This document shows, piece by piece, positions 1 through 8,366 of a stretch of DNA of 64,000 bases. The notes beneath the pieces were generated by a model. That model did no database searches, had not been told where the DNA came from, and saw nothing but the letters and a program-made list of their open reading frames with translations. The stretch is from assembly GCF_003075435.1 (NCBI RefSeq), contig NZ_QCZJ01000001.1, positions 434,001 to 498,000 of the forward strand. Direction: 5' to 3'. The position numbers and the translations under genes are program-made. How positions within the stretch are numbered: the first letter of the stretch is position 1; every line of letters starts with the position of its first letter. The DNA is from Terrimonas sp. GTDB taxonomy: Bacteria; Bacteroidota; Bacteroidia; Chitinophagales; Chitinophagaceae.

Positions 1-272
1 CCCAATATAACAGACATATTATTTTTACCTGCAACCAGTGCTTCTTTTAGCCCGGCAAACGAAGCCGCGTAGCTTGACGAAGTGGCTTTATTAAAATTGC
101 CCTCCGCCTGTCCTTTGTGTTCAATAAGCGCTCCGTTAATCCTGAATCTCATATAGTAATCGGATCCGCTGCCGTTTGGAGTATCACTATTTTTTTTACA
201 GGCGCCTGAAAAAAATAAAGAAACAGCAACAATAAAATGGCATATTAGTTTTGATAAAGAAACAATTTTCAT
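1..272 (-). CDS. Secreted lipoprotein, 3' part cut off by the window
   Basis: The reverse strand opens with ATG at 272 and stays open for 90 codons to the window edge, so the C-terminus is missing. The N-terminus is a hydrophobic signal followed by SGACKK, which fits a lipoprotein signal peptide with Cys as the lipidated residue, although the lipobox is not a strong one. After a short Ser/Gly linker comes a segment beginning DYYMRFRINGALIEHKG, typical of small Bacteroidota lipoproteins of unknown function. Function is unknown. The start is well placed because no other Met lies before the signal. It is divergent from the LiaF-like operon. Confidence 0.6.
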   Translation of the reverse strand, partial: MKIVSLSKLICHFIVAVSLFFSGACKKNSDTPNGSGSDYYMRFRINGALIEHKGQAEGNFNKATSSSYAASFAGLKEALVAGKNNMSVIL

Positions 273-541
273 ATTACATCATTTTAAAACCCCGGCATTA
301 TTGCCAGGCAAAAATACATACTGCCATAGTTTTTTTACTCAGAGCATTGTACACTATCGCGTTCTGTTTATTGATTATGGTAGTTCATTTATTTTTTGCC
401 GCACCTGCTTTATTAATTGCAGTACAGCAACCAGATATTGGCAAAATGGCGCGAATTAAGATAAATTTTTCAGCGATAAGAATTTTTGCCGACAAAAAGC
501 TGCATTTTACCGGTAAAACAACACTTATTACCTCTTAGCCA

Positions 542-572
542 TTGCTTCATACCTGTTACAGGCATAGTTTTG
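542..572 (+). promoter_or_regulatory. Candidate Bacteroidota promoter for the LiaF-like/LytSR operon
   Basis: TTG at 542-544 is followed 20 bases later by TAGTTTTG at 565-572, which fits the TTTG/TTG-N19-20-TAnnTTTG promoter consensus of Bacteroidota. The first gene of the operon starts 16 bases downstream. The match to the -7 element is complete and the -33 element is partial, so this is a prediction from sequence only. Confidence 0.45.
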
Positions 573-588
573 ATAAAAAATAAACAAA

Positions 589-1374
589 ATGGATCGCGAA
601 AAATTGAGAAACGAAGGAAGAACAGGTTCGGTGCTGGCAGGATTATTCCTGTTATTGATCGGTGTCGGCTTCTTTTTAAAACAAACACTGTCTGCCGACT
701 TTCCATCCTGGATAATGAGCTGGCCAATGTTAATGATCGTGATAGGAATATTTATTGGGTTAAAACATGGATTCAGGGGTGTGGGCTGGATAGTGCTGAT
801 TGGTTTGGGATGTATTTTTTTAGTAGACAGGGTTGTGCCTGAAGCGAACCTCAGACCTTATCTCTGGCCATTTGTAATTATGGCGGTAGGGTTGGTAATG
901 ATCTTTGGCGCTGGCTCCAGGAAAAGATGGCTTCGTAACCAATCCCGGGCAAGGGAAGAAAATCTTCAAAACACCTCAAGCAATGTTAATATAGCCGGCT
1001 TCCCGGAATACAGCGGACCAAATGCCAATGACCGAGAAGATTTTATTGAAAGCACCGCGATATTAGGCAGCACAAAAAAAATAATATTCTCTAAAAATTT
1101 TAAAGGTGGTGATATTACCAATTTCATGGGCGGCACTGAAATCAACTGCTCACAGGCAGATATCAATGGCAGGGTGTTACTTGATATAACCCAGATATTC
1201 GGAGGTACAAAAATCATTGTTCCGCCTCATTGGACAATACAATCTGCAGCCACTTCCATATTTGCCGGTTTTGAAGACAAGCGCCCGGCTCATATCACTG
1301 CAACAGACCCTAATAAAGTACTTGTGATAGATGGTACGTCAATATTCGGCGGTATAGAAATTAAAAGTTATTAA
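589..1374 (+). CDS. LiaF-like membrane protein
   Basis: This 261-residue protein has four predicted membrane segments in its first ~105 residues (about 14-28, 40-55, 62-78 and 86-104), then a polar linker and a soluble C-terminal beta-rich domain with repeated FGG/FMGG turns (FMGGTEINCSQADI near 180, IFGGTKIIVPPHW near 205, IFGGIEIKSY at the end). That layout matches the LiaF family (DUF5668 membrane part plus LiaF C-terminal domain). In Firmicutes LiaF restrains the LiaS envelope-stress kinase. Here it heads an operon with a LytS-type kinase and LytR-type regulator, so a sensing or restraining role toward that kinase is an inference. It is 18 bases upstream of the next gene. Confidence 0.75.
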   Translation: MDREKLRNEGRTGSVLAGLFLLLIGVGFFLKQTLSADFPSWIMSWPMLMIVIGIFIGLKHGFRGVGWIVLIGLGCIFLVDRVVPEANLRPYLWPFVIMAVGLVMIFGAGSRKRWLRNQSRAREENLQNTSSNVNIAGFPEYSGPNANDREDFIESTAILGSTKKIIFSKNFKGGDITNFMGGTEINCSQADINGRVLLDITQIFGGTKIIVPPHWTIQSAATSIFAGFEDKRPAHITATDPNKVLVIDGTSIFGGIEIKSY

Positions 1375-1392
1375 TTTACCAAAGCAATTGTT

Positions 1393-1752
1393 ATGAACTG
1401 GTTCCTCGCAAAAATTGTATATCGTATTATTTGTGGTGATGGTGATCATACGCCGCAGTTTGATGAACAGCTGAGGCTCGTTACCGCGGAAAATGAAAAA
1501 GACGCATTACAAAAAGCCTTTAGCATCGGCAAACAGGAAGAAGATTGTTTTTACAACAATGCTGAAAAATTAGTGCAGTGGAAATTTATTAATGTTGCTG
1601 AGCTCTATAAAATTGCAAACCTCATTGATGGCGCGGAATTATACAGCAGGATCGAAGAAAAAGAAAATGGCGATCTTTATACAGAATTAGTGCATAAAAG
1701 AGCAGCGCATTTGCAGTTAAACAGCACCCAACAATATTTACAGCCATTATAA
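1393..1752 (+). CDS. DUF4288-type small protein
   Basis: A 119-residue soluble protein beginning MNWFLAKIVYRIICGDGD, followed by a QLRLVTAENEKDALQKA segment. This is the pattern of the DUF4288 family, small cytoplasmic proteins of unknown function. It has no signal peptide or membrane segment. It sits between the LiaF-like gene (18-base gap) and the histidine kinase gene (10-base gap), all in one direction, so it is almost certainly co-transcribed with the two-component system. Whether it takes part in signalling cannot be told from sequence. The family assignment is from recall. Confidence 0.65.
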   Translation: MNWFLAKIVYRIICGDGDHTPQFDEQLRLVTAENEKDALQKAFSIGKQEEDCFYNNAEKLVQWKFINVAELYKIANLIDGAELYSRIEEKENGDLYTELVHKRAAHLQLNSTQQYLQPL

Positions 1753-1762
1753 AAATAGCTCA

Positions 1763-2794
1763 GTGTTTTTATCAGTTTTCACAAAAAACAAGTTCAGGCT
1801 ATACTTTGTGCTGTTTTGGCTGGCATGGAGCTCTGTACATGTATGCATATTACTTGAATGGAATTATACGCTTGAAGAAGCCTGGATTGACAGCAGTGTA
1901 AGCAATATACTTTTGGCTGCAATCAGTGGTGCTGTAATCATTAGTTTAAAATATTATCTTCCGCGTAAAGATCAGTTATTGTATTATACGCTTACCTGCA
2001 TCATACTTGCAGGCGTCTGGATTTCTGTTACAAGATGGATATTATCATACATCATACAGGAGCATTCATTAAATCTCTTCACTCAATCCATACCTGTACG
2101 CTTTGCATTTGGCGCATTGATACTGGGATGCATTACGCTTGTAAATGTTTTGTTTTATACACTGCAGGAACAACAGGAGCAGGAAAGAAGAAAAAACGAA
2201 GCCGACAGGATAGCCAAAGACGCTGAGCTCTATAAACTAAGACAGCAATTACAACCTCATTTTCTGTTCAACAGCCTTAATTCAATAAACGCGCTTGTTG
2301 TGAGCCAGCCCGCTGAAGCAAGAAAAATGATACAGCAGTTATCTGAATATCTGCGGAACACCTTAAAAAAGGAAGAACACAAATGGGTAACGCTTGAAGA
2401 AGAACTGGAGTACCTGCAATTATATCTTGACATTGAAAAAGTAAGGTTCGGGCACAGGCTATCCACACAAATTCAGTCAGAAGAAAAAGCGCTGCAGATG
2501 AAGCTGCCTGTATTGCTGCTACAGCCTGTTGTTGAAAATGCCATTAAATTCGGATTATATAATACTACCGGAGAGATCACCATCAGCATTGATGCAAAAA
2601 TATCCGACAAAATGCTGATCATACAAATTGAAAATCCTTTTGATGCCGAAATATCAAAACCTGTAAAAGGCACAGGCTTCGGATTAAGTTCAGTACATAA
2701 GAGATTGTTCCTTTTATTTTCAAGAAATGATCTGCTTACAACCTCCGCAAAACAAAATATTTTTGTAACCCGGGTAAAAATTCCACAGCAATGA
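1763..2794 (+). CDS. LytS/YehU-type sensor histidine kinase
   Basis: The 343-residue protein has four N-terminal membrane segments (about 11-31, 48-65, 72-94, 110-133), a charged coiled linker (135-160), then the His_kinase motif LRQQLQPHFLFNSLNSI with the likely phosphorylated His166, and a C-terminal HATPase domain with the N-box VVENAIKFGL near 262 and a G-box GTGFGLSSV. This is the LytS/YehU class, which pairs with LytTR regulators. The start codon is GTG. The stop overlaps the start of the next gene as ATGA, so kinase and regulator are translationally coupled. No extracytoplasmic sensor domain is visible, so the signal may come through the membrane or the LiaF-like partner. Confidence 0.85.
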   Translation: MFLSVFTKNKFRLYFVLFWLAWSSVHVCILLEWNYTLEEAWIDSSVSNILLAAISGAVIISLKYYLPRKDQLLYYTLTCIILAGVWISVTRWILSYIIQEHSLNLFTQSIPVRFAFGALILGCITLVNVLFYTLQEQQEQERRKNEADRIAKDAELYKLRQQLQPHFLFNSLNSINALVVSQPAEARKMIQQLSEYLRNTLKKEEHKWVTLEEELEYLQLYLDIEKVRFGHRLSTQIQSEEKALQMKLPVLLLQPVVENAIKFGLYNTTGEITISIDAKISDKMLIIQIENPFDAEISKPVKGTGFGLSSVHKRLFLLFSRNDLLTTSAKQNIFVTRVKIPQQ

Positions 2795-3534
2795 TCAAAG
2801 TGATAATTATAGACGACGAACCGCTGGCAAGAAATATAGTGAAGGAATACCTGGCGGATCATGCTCAAATATGTATCGTGCAGGAATGCAATGATGGTTT
2901 TGAAGGTGTAAAAGCAATTAATCAACACCAGCCTGATCTTATTTTTCTTGATATACAAATGCCCAAGATCAATGGCTTTGAAATGCTGGAATTATTAGAA
3001 AATCCACCGGCGGTAATTTTCACAACAGCATTTGATGAGTATGCTATCCGCGCTTTCGAAACGCATGCCATTGATTACCTGCTGAAACCTTTCAGCAAAG
3101 AGCGGTTTGATAAGAGTATGCAAAAATGGATCACGCAACAAAACACCGATAAAAACATAAGTAATTATTCCGCATTAGCTGACGCCACCGTTCAGCAGCA
3201 GCTTAACCAAAACAGGATTGTTGTAAAAATCAGTAATAAAATAAAGATCATTCCATTACAGGATATCTATTTTATTGAGGCTGCCGATGACTACGTGAAA
3301 ATACATACTTCAGAAGGTGAATACCTGAAGAATAAAACAATGCAATATTTTGAAACATTGTTAGGTGGCGGGCAGTTTGTAAGAACACACCGGTCTTATA
3401 TTGTAAACGTTCAATATATTACCAAACTCGATCCTTACGAAAAAGACACTTATACTGCTATTTTAAGCTCCGGGGAAAAAGTTTCTGTTAGCAAAACAGG
3501 CTATACAAAGCTCAAACAGGTATTGGGATTATAA
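2791..3534 (+). CDS. LytTR-family response regulator
   Basis: A 247-residue regulator. Residues 1-120 form a receiver domain with the acidic pocket DDE at 8-10, the phospho-acceptor Asp54 in FLDIQMP, and the switch residues T and K in TTAFDEYA and LLKPF. Residues ~140-247 are a LytTR DNA-binding domain, recognisable from the DIYFIEAADDYVKIHT and FVRTHRSYIVN segments. LytTR proteins bind direct repeats upstream of target promoters. It overlaps the kinase gene by 4 bases and is its evident partner. Target genes are unknown; the outer-membrane protein gene immediately downstream is one candidate by position. Confidence 0.9.
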   Translation: MIKVIIIDDEPLARNIVKEYLADHAQICIVQECNDGFEGVKAINQHQPDLIFLDIQMPKINGFEMLELLENPPAVIFTTAFDEYAIRAFETHAIDYLLKPFSKERFDKSMQKWITQQNTDKNISNYSALADATVQQQLNQNRIVVKISNKIKIIPLQDIYFIEAADDYVKIHTSEGEYLKNKTMQYFETLLGGGQFVRTHRSYIVNVQYITKLDPYEKDTYTAILSSGEKVSVSKTGYTKLKQVLGL

Positions 3535-3621
3535 TAAAATCATACTTCAACCGTTCAATATTGTTGAACCCCGCGAACCTGATTAAATAGTTTTGGGGTA
3601 TTATAAATCAAACAATTATCC

Positions 3622-4182
3622 ATGAAAAAGATCCTCTTTGTTGCTCTTGCAACAACAGCCCTTTTTATTACTAAAGCAAATGCCCAAAAAGATGATAAGC
3701 CATTCAGCTTTGGCTTTGGCATTGAAGCCGGACCATTGGTTGGCGATAAGGATTTCAAACACACATTCGGCGGCGAATTTGGAATGAGCCTGCGCTTTTC
3801 CGTAAAAGCAGGTCCGGGTTATGTAACCTTTACTCCGGGTGGTATGCTGGTTTTTCCTAAATCAGTAAACACGGACGATGAAGAGATTAAAATAGGCACC
3901 CATGTGCCTTTGAAACTTGGTTACAAGTACATCATCGGCAAATTCTTTGTTATGGGCGAAGCCGGTTATTCACGTTATGTTTTATATACTGTAAACGAAG
4001 AATCTGAAAGTATTGATGATGTAGAAAAATTAAAAGGCGGTGGCTTTACTTATGCTCCGTCAATTGGCTTAAATCTCGGAAAATTCGAGTTAGGTCTGCG
4101 CTATGAATCTACGTTGGCGAAATTTGAGGGAGTGAAAATCCGCCCGTCGCTGCTTGGACTGAGAGCCGGGTTTAATTTTTAG
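3622..4182 (+). CDS. Small outer-membrane beta-barrel protein
   Basis: This 186-residue protein starts with a cleavable signal peptide ending TKANAQ, followed by alternating aromatic/hydrophobic strands (FSFGFGIEAGPLVGD, YVTFTPGGMLVFP, LGLRYESTLAKF) and ends in aromatic Phe (LRAGFNF), the usual terminal signature of an outer-membrane barrel. The length suits an eight-stranded barrel of the OmpX/opacity-like type common in Bacteroidota. Function is unknown. It follows the LytR gene by 87 bases and has its own strong terminator, so it may be a separate unit. Confidence 0.7.
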   Translation: MKKILFVALATTALFITKANAQKDDKPFSFGFGIEAGPLVGDKDFKHTFGGEFGMSLRFSVKAGPGYVTFTPGGMLVFPKSVNTDDEEIKIGTHVPLKLGYKYIIGKFFVMGEAGYSRYVLYTVNEESESIDDVEKLKGGGFTYAPSIGLNLGKFELGLRYESTLAKFEGVKIRPSLLGLRAGFNF

Positions 4183-4204
4183 TATCATCAAATTATTTTT
4201 TGGG

Positions 4205-4232
4205 AGTTGCCTGCATAAGGCAACTTTTTTTT
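4205..4232 (+). terminator. Intrinsic terminator after the outer-membrane protein gene
   Basis: A perfect 8-bp stem (AGTTGCCT/AGGCAACT) with a 5-base loop is followed by a run of eight T. It lies 22 bases after the stop of the barrel protein gene. Confidence 0.9.
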
Positions 4233-4302
4233 ACAAAACCTTGCATTACTTTGTATTTAAAGATAATGTACACATATCTTATCTTTGAAAAAATACCTCA
4301 TA

Positions 4303-4803
4303 ATGAAAAAATTATTGCTGCCGTTTTTTTTAATCATTGTTTATACAAGTTGCAGGAGCGGAAGCGACAATGCAAATGCTGACAGTGCTGTAATTGATTC
4401 CGCTTTGGCGGCAAAAAATAGAGGAGGCAGGGAACTGGATTCTGCCAACGCCGTGCTGCTCGGCACTTTTGAAGGGGTGATACCCTGCGCTGATTGCGGA
4501 GGAATAAAAACAGAATTAACGTTATACCAGGATGCAGCAAATTCTGACAACAATAGTTATACGCTTAAAGAAACTTATCTTGGTGGCAAAACAGGCGATA
4601 CCACATTTACCAGTACAGGTAAATGGGATATTTTAAAAGGAATTAAAACAGACAAAGAAGCCGTTGTTTATTTTCTTAACTACGAAGAGCCTGATGATTC
4701 ACGCTATTTTTTAAAGCAGTCAGACACGGCTGTTTTAATGCTGGATAAAGATCAGAACATCATAGCTTCAAATCTCAATTATACTTTAAAAAGAAACCCA
4801 TAA
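4303..4803 (+). CDS. NlpE-like copper-resistance/envelope lipoprotein
   Basis: The protein is 166 residues when started at the ATG at 4303; the frame is open a little upstream (TTG at 4285), but the ATG gives a clean lipoprotein signal MKKLLLPFFLIIVYTSC. The mature part holds GTFEGVIPCADCGGIKTEL, which carries the CxxC motif of the NlpE N-terminal domain, and a following beta-rich barrel-like region. NlpE proteins are outer-membrane lipoproteins that signal surface or copper stress in Proteobacteria; in Bacteroidota the role is unclear. Only the N-terminal NlpE domain is present. It converges with the M24 peptidase gene. Confidence 0.75.
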   Translation: MKKLLLPFFLIIVYTSCRSGSDNANADSAVIDSALAAKNRGGRELDSANAVLLGTFEGVIPCADCGGIKTELTLYQDAANSDNNSYTLKETYLGGKTGDTTFTSTGKWDILKGIKTDKEAVVYFLNYEEPDDSRYFLKQSDTAVLMLDKDQNIIASNLNYTLKRNP

Positions 4804-4821
4804 GCGCTTTTCAATCTTACA

Positions 4822-6162
4822 CTATTTAACATGCTGCTTTATACGGGGAATAAGATATATTTCTTTCTGTCTACCCTTTATATATCTAAAACCATGCTCA
4901 TCAAAAAAGCCATCTTCTTCCAGCATGATGCGCACTGTTTTTTTCCACTCCGGTATGTTTGTAGCCGCATTCAACTCTATTGAATAAGCCGTATTGTAAT
5001 GCATAGGATAATCACCACTGCCTGGCACACCATGCTGCATATCCCACATGCCTATTGTTGTTCCGGCAGCATGCCCATGAAAACCGATCGGATGCGTGTA
5101 AATGGTAGCATTGATATTTTCCTGTTTTGCCTGTGCCAGCGCGGCTGCTAATATTTCATTACCCGTTTTGCCTTCTTTAAATTGAGCAGTAAGTATATCC
5201 TGCAAACGGTTCGTATTGGCAAAAGCCTGCTGTATGCTTTCCGGCGCAGCAGTTTCACCCGGTTTTAATACATAAGCGTGTTGCTGTATATCTGTATTAA
5301 GCCGCAGATAGCTGATACCAAAATCACAGTGTAACAAGTCTCCCGCCATAATTACCTGCTCATCCTGCCTGGTTGAAAAATTCCTCGTTTGCCCTGCACT
5401 TTGCTGATCATTCCGTTGAATTTCAACTGTGGGATGAAACCATGTTGTCAAACCCATATTATCTATCTTCTGCCGGAACCACCATACCACATCTTCAGTA
5501 GTTGTAATGCCCGGCGTTATTACGCGTTCTGAAAAACCTTCCTCAATTATGCGATGGCTGATATCAATCAGCTGAGGGTATATTTCCATTTCACGGGCTG
5601 TTCTTGTTTCTAACCAGGCAACAGCCAGTTTTTCTGCAGATACAATCCTTGATTTTAATGCGGGCGACAGCTTATCCAGGAATTGCTGGTAACAGGTATG
5701 GTCAATGCCATCTGCATGCCCAAAATCAGCGGAATAATTCAGTCCTATTTTTTTAGGATTGCGGGAGGTTATCACATTTACCAGCGCATCCCATTGATCC
5801 GGAAACCGCTGCATATCCCACGCGGCTTTAATGCTGGTACCAACATTATACCTTGCAACAGCCAGTTTTTCATACTGCTTTTTAGATGGATTATTATAGA
5901 AAACCAGTATAGTTCTTCTTCTTGCAGACAGCCATGTGGATGGCAGCATTGTTCTTAAAACCGGGTCTTCATTATACTCCCTCGACATCACGATCCACAT
6001 ATCAATATTATTTTTTTGCATGAGCTGCGGCAACAGGCTGTCAAGCCTTTCAGCAAGCAGTTCATCCATTACACGCGATTGCTCACGTAAAAAAAGTACC
6101 TGTGACTTTGAAGAAACAATGACATTAAAAAAGAAAAGGATTAACAGTAATTTTTTGGTCAT
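4822..6162 (-). CDS. Secreted M24-family metallopeptidase (Xaa-Pro aminopeptidase-like)
   Basis: Started at the ATG at 6162 the protein is 446 residues with a hydrophobic signal sequence (LLLILFFFNVIVSSKSQ). The frame is open ten codons further upstream, but that would precede the signal. The C-terminal half has the M24 pita-bread metal ligands: two Asp in CDFGISYLRLNTD, His in HPIGFHGH, Glu in IELNAA and Glu in MLEEDG. The N-terminal half contains a creatinase/prolidase-like region (WIVMSREYNEDPVLRTM). It probably cleaves N-terminal X-Pro dipeptides outside the cytoplasm. It is transcribed divergently from the ebo cluster. Confidence 0.85.
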   Translation of the reverse strand: MTKKLLLILFFFNVIVSSKSQVLFLREQSRVMDELLAERLDSLLPQLMQKNNIDMWIVMSREYNEDPVLRTMLPSTWLSARRRTILVFYNNPSKKQYEKLAVARYNVGTSIKAAWDMQRFPDQWDALVNVITSRNPKKIGLNYSADFGHADGIDHTCYQQFLDKLSPALKSRIVSAEKLAVAWLETRTAREMEIYPQLIDISHRIIEEGFSERVITPGITTTEDVVWWFRQKIDNMGLTTWFHPTVEIQRNDQQSAGQTRNFSTRQDEQVIMAGDLLHCDFGISYLRLNTDIQQHAYVLKPGETAAPESIQQAFANTNRLQDILTAQFKEGKTGNEILAAALAQAKQENINATIYTHPIGFHGHAAGTTIGMWDMQHGVPGSGDYPMHYNTAYSIELNAATNIPEWKKTVRIMLEEDGFFDEHGFRYIKGRQKEIYLIPRIKQHVK

Positions 6163-6452
6163 GATACATATTATATACTGCAAATATATCAAGTAAGATG
6201 ATGGACATGCATACAGATAATTCGTATAGAGAAATCTATGTTTATCATTTTAAAACAGTAAGAAGTTAAGGGTAGTTGAGTGATCATTGATAGCATTTTA
6301 TCCTATGCTGAAAATTATATCTCCCGGAAACCAGTGCAATTATAATTACAGCATATAAAATCATAAATTTGCTGTCCCCCCAACATCACAGGACAGGATG
6401 GTTGAGGCGCGGATTAAATTAGTTTTATTACCCCAATGTTAAAAAGATTAAT
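6163..6452. promoter_or_regulatory. Divergent intergenic region upstream of the ebo cluster
   Basis: This gap must hold the promoters of the M24 peptidase gene and of eboA. On the forward strand TAAATTTG at 6364-6371 fits the TAnnTTTG -7 element, but I see no good TTTG about 19 bases upstream. A short inverted repeat (CTGTCC...GGACAG) lies just after it, in what would be the eboA leader. No gene is visible. Confidence 0.35.
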
Positions 6453-7337
6453 ATGTATGCTTACCCTGTACAGCGATTAAAAGCCATTATCACCCAAATC
6501 GTTCAACAACAGGTTAATCCCGAAGTGTGGAGCTGGTTACAGCAGCAGGAATCTTTAGCAGGTGGTATAGCAGGATTCAATAAGACTTTTGTGCTGATCC
6601 CGCGTAAAACAGGGAAGTCCGTTATAACACTATCAGCGGAACAATCAGATGCCATACAGCAAATACGCCCGGGGTTTTCACTGGCGGGATATACCATTGA
6701 CCGTTTATGCCGGGTATGGTTATTATTACAACAGGATGGTATAAGCGAAGCTGATTATCTTAAGAATATAGATAACCTTTTTACCGCGGCCGAAGTAAAT
6801 GAACTGGTGGCGCTGTATGGAGCATTGCCTGTGCTTGCATATCCCGGAAAATTCACTGCCCGCTGCGCGGAAGGTATACGAAGTAATATAGGCGATGTGC
6901 TTCAAACCATTATTTGCGATAATCCTTACCCGGCAGAATATCTTGAAGAAGCAGCATGGAACCAGTTGGTACTAAAAGCTTTTTTTACAGAGAAAGATAT
7001 TGACCGCATTATTGGTCTTGATAAAAGAACAAACAAACCCCTTGCTGATACGCTCTGCGACTATGCGCATGAGCGGTGGGCGGCATTGCGAACCGTGCAT
7101 CCGCAATTGTGGAGATGTGTTTCGCCGTTCATTGACGCGCATAATTTCAGCGACATACAAAAAGTTGCAGGCAGCAGTGATCCTGTTGAGCAAAAAGCCG
7201 CGCTGCTGGCGTGTTATGGCAGCAGCTACCAACCTGCTAAAACATTGTTGAACCAATTTCCTGAAATAAATAATGCTATTCAATCAGGTAAGCTCAACTG
7301 GCATACGCTTGCTAAAGAAGAGCTTGCTGCTTTATAA
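6453..7337 (+). CDS. eboA: EboA, first protein of the ebo metabolite-traffic cluster
   Basis: A 294-residue, mostly helical soluble protein without signal peptide. It carries features of the EboA domain: an early hydrophobic/Gln-rich helix, a central LVALYGALPVLAYP segment near residue 117, and a later FFTEKDIDRIIGLDKRTNKPL segment. Identification rests on both these and its position directly before the TatD-like eboB. EboA has no known enzymatic activity. In cyanobacteria ebo genes are needed to move the scytonemin precursor to the periplasm; the metabolite handled here is unknown. It is 29 bases upstream of eboB. Confidence 0.85.
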   Translation: MYAYPVQRLKAIITQIVQQQVNPEVWSWLQQQESLAGGIAGFNKTFVLIPRKTGKSVITLSAEQSDAIQQIRPGFSLAGYTIDRLCRVWLLLQQDGISEADYLKNIDNLFTAAEVNELVALYGALPVLAYPGKFTARCAEGIRSNIGDVLQTIICDNPYPAEYLEEAAWNQLVLKAFFTEKDIDRIIGLDKRTNKPLADTLCDYAHERWAALRTVHPQLWRCVSPFIDAHNFSDIQKVAGSSDPVEQKAALLACYGSSYQPAKTLLNQFPEINNAIQSGKLNWHTLAKEELAAL

Positions 7338-7366
7338 AATATTTTTTACACTTTAATCCAGTAATT

Positions 7367-8353
7367 ATGTGTTGTAATGGAGACCTGACAGAAAAAGACC
7401 TGCAACCCGGCAGTAACGATACCAGCTATCTTGACACTATAAAAGGGATGCGTTTTTTCGATCCGCATGTGCATATGACATCCCGCACCACCGACGATTA
7501 CCAGGCTATGGCAGACGCCGGTGTGGTAGCGCTTATTGAACCCGCCTTCTGGCTGGGACAACCCCGTACCGCGGTAGGCACTTTCTTAGATTATTACAGC
7601 AGCCTTATAGGTTGGGAACGTTTCAGATCATCGCAGTTTGGCATCAAACATTATTGCACTATCGGGCTTAATTCAAGAGAAGCCAATAACGAAGCGCTTG
7701 CCGAACAGGTGATGGAAATATTGCCATTATTTATTTATAAAGAAGGCGTGGTGGGCGTAGGTGAAATTGGTTTTGATGACCAAACCGCCGCGGAAGAAAA
7801 ATATTACCGCCTGCAACTGGAACTGGCAAAAGAAGCAAGCCTGCCTGTGCAGATACATACACCTCACCGTGATAAGAAAAAAGGAACAACCCGCAGTATG
7901 GATATTGCGCTGGAACACGGGCTTGATCCATATACTGTGATCGTGGATCATAACAATGAAGAAACGGTAAAAGAAGTGCTGGACAGAGGTTTCTGGGCTG
8001 CATTCACTATTTATCCGTTTACCAAAATGGGTAATGAGCGCATGGTAGAGATCATTAAACAATACGGCAGCGAACGCATTATGGTAAATTCTGCTGCCGA
8101 CTGGGGTATCAGCGATCCGCTGGCTGTGCCTAAAACAGCCGCGTTAATGAAACAAAAAGGAATTACAGACGAAGACATTTACCTGGCAACATATAAAAAT
8201 GCCATCACCGCTTTTGCGCAAAGCGGGCAAATTGATGAGGCTGATTTCAGCGGCGGTAAAGCAATAGACCAGAGCCGGAAATTCAATGGCAATACTGTTT
8301 TACGCGGCGGTCAGCAACCGCGTGTTGATAAAAACGCTATCATTATTAAATAA
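7367..8353 (+). CDS. eboB: EboB, TatD-family metal-dependent hydrolase
   Basis: The 328-residue protein is a TIM-barrel amidohydrolase of the TatD type: DPHVHMTS at the first strand (metal His pair), GVGEIGFDD (Glu), QIHTPH (His), VDHNNEE (His) and NSAADWG (Asp). The first 27 residues before MRFFDPHVH are an extension beyond the usual barrel start. An internal ATG at 7448 would give a protein beginning right at the barrel, so the true start is uncertain. Within ebo clusters this is the standard second gene. Its substrate is unknown. The next gene starts 13 bases after its stop. Confidence 0.85.
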   Translation: MCCNGDLTEKDLQPGSNDTSYLDTIKGMRFFDPHVHMTSRTTDDYQAMADAGVVALIEPAFWLGQPRTAVGTFLDYYSSLIGWERFRSSQFGIKHYCTIGLNSREANNEALAEQVMEILPLFIYKEGVVGVGEIGFDDQTAAEEKYYRLQLELAKEASLPVQIHTPHRDKKKGTTRSMDIALEHGLDPYTVIVDHNNEETVKEVLDRGFWAAFTIYPFTKMGNERMVEIIKQYGSERIMVNSAADWGISDPLAVPKTAALMKQKGITDEDIYLATYKNAITAFAQSGQIDEADFSGGKAIDQSRKFNGNTVLRGGQQPRVDKNAIIIK

Positions 8354-8366
8354 GGCTGCGGTGAAG

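Noticed and set aside
251-538. 95-codon forward open frame between the cut-off lipoprotein and the LiaF-like gene
   Set aside because: Hydrophobic but low-complexity, overlaps the start of the divergent lipoprotein gene and contains no recognisable family pattern.
2473-2958. 161-codon reverse open frame
   Set aside because: Lies inside the well-supported kinase and regulator genes on the other strand; shadow.
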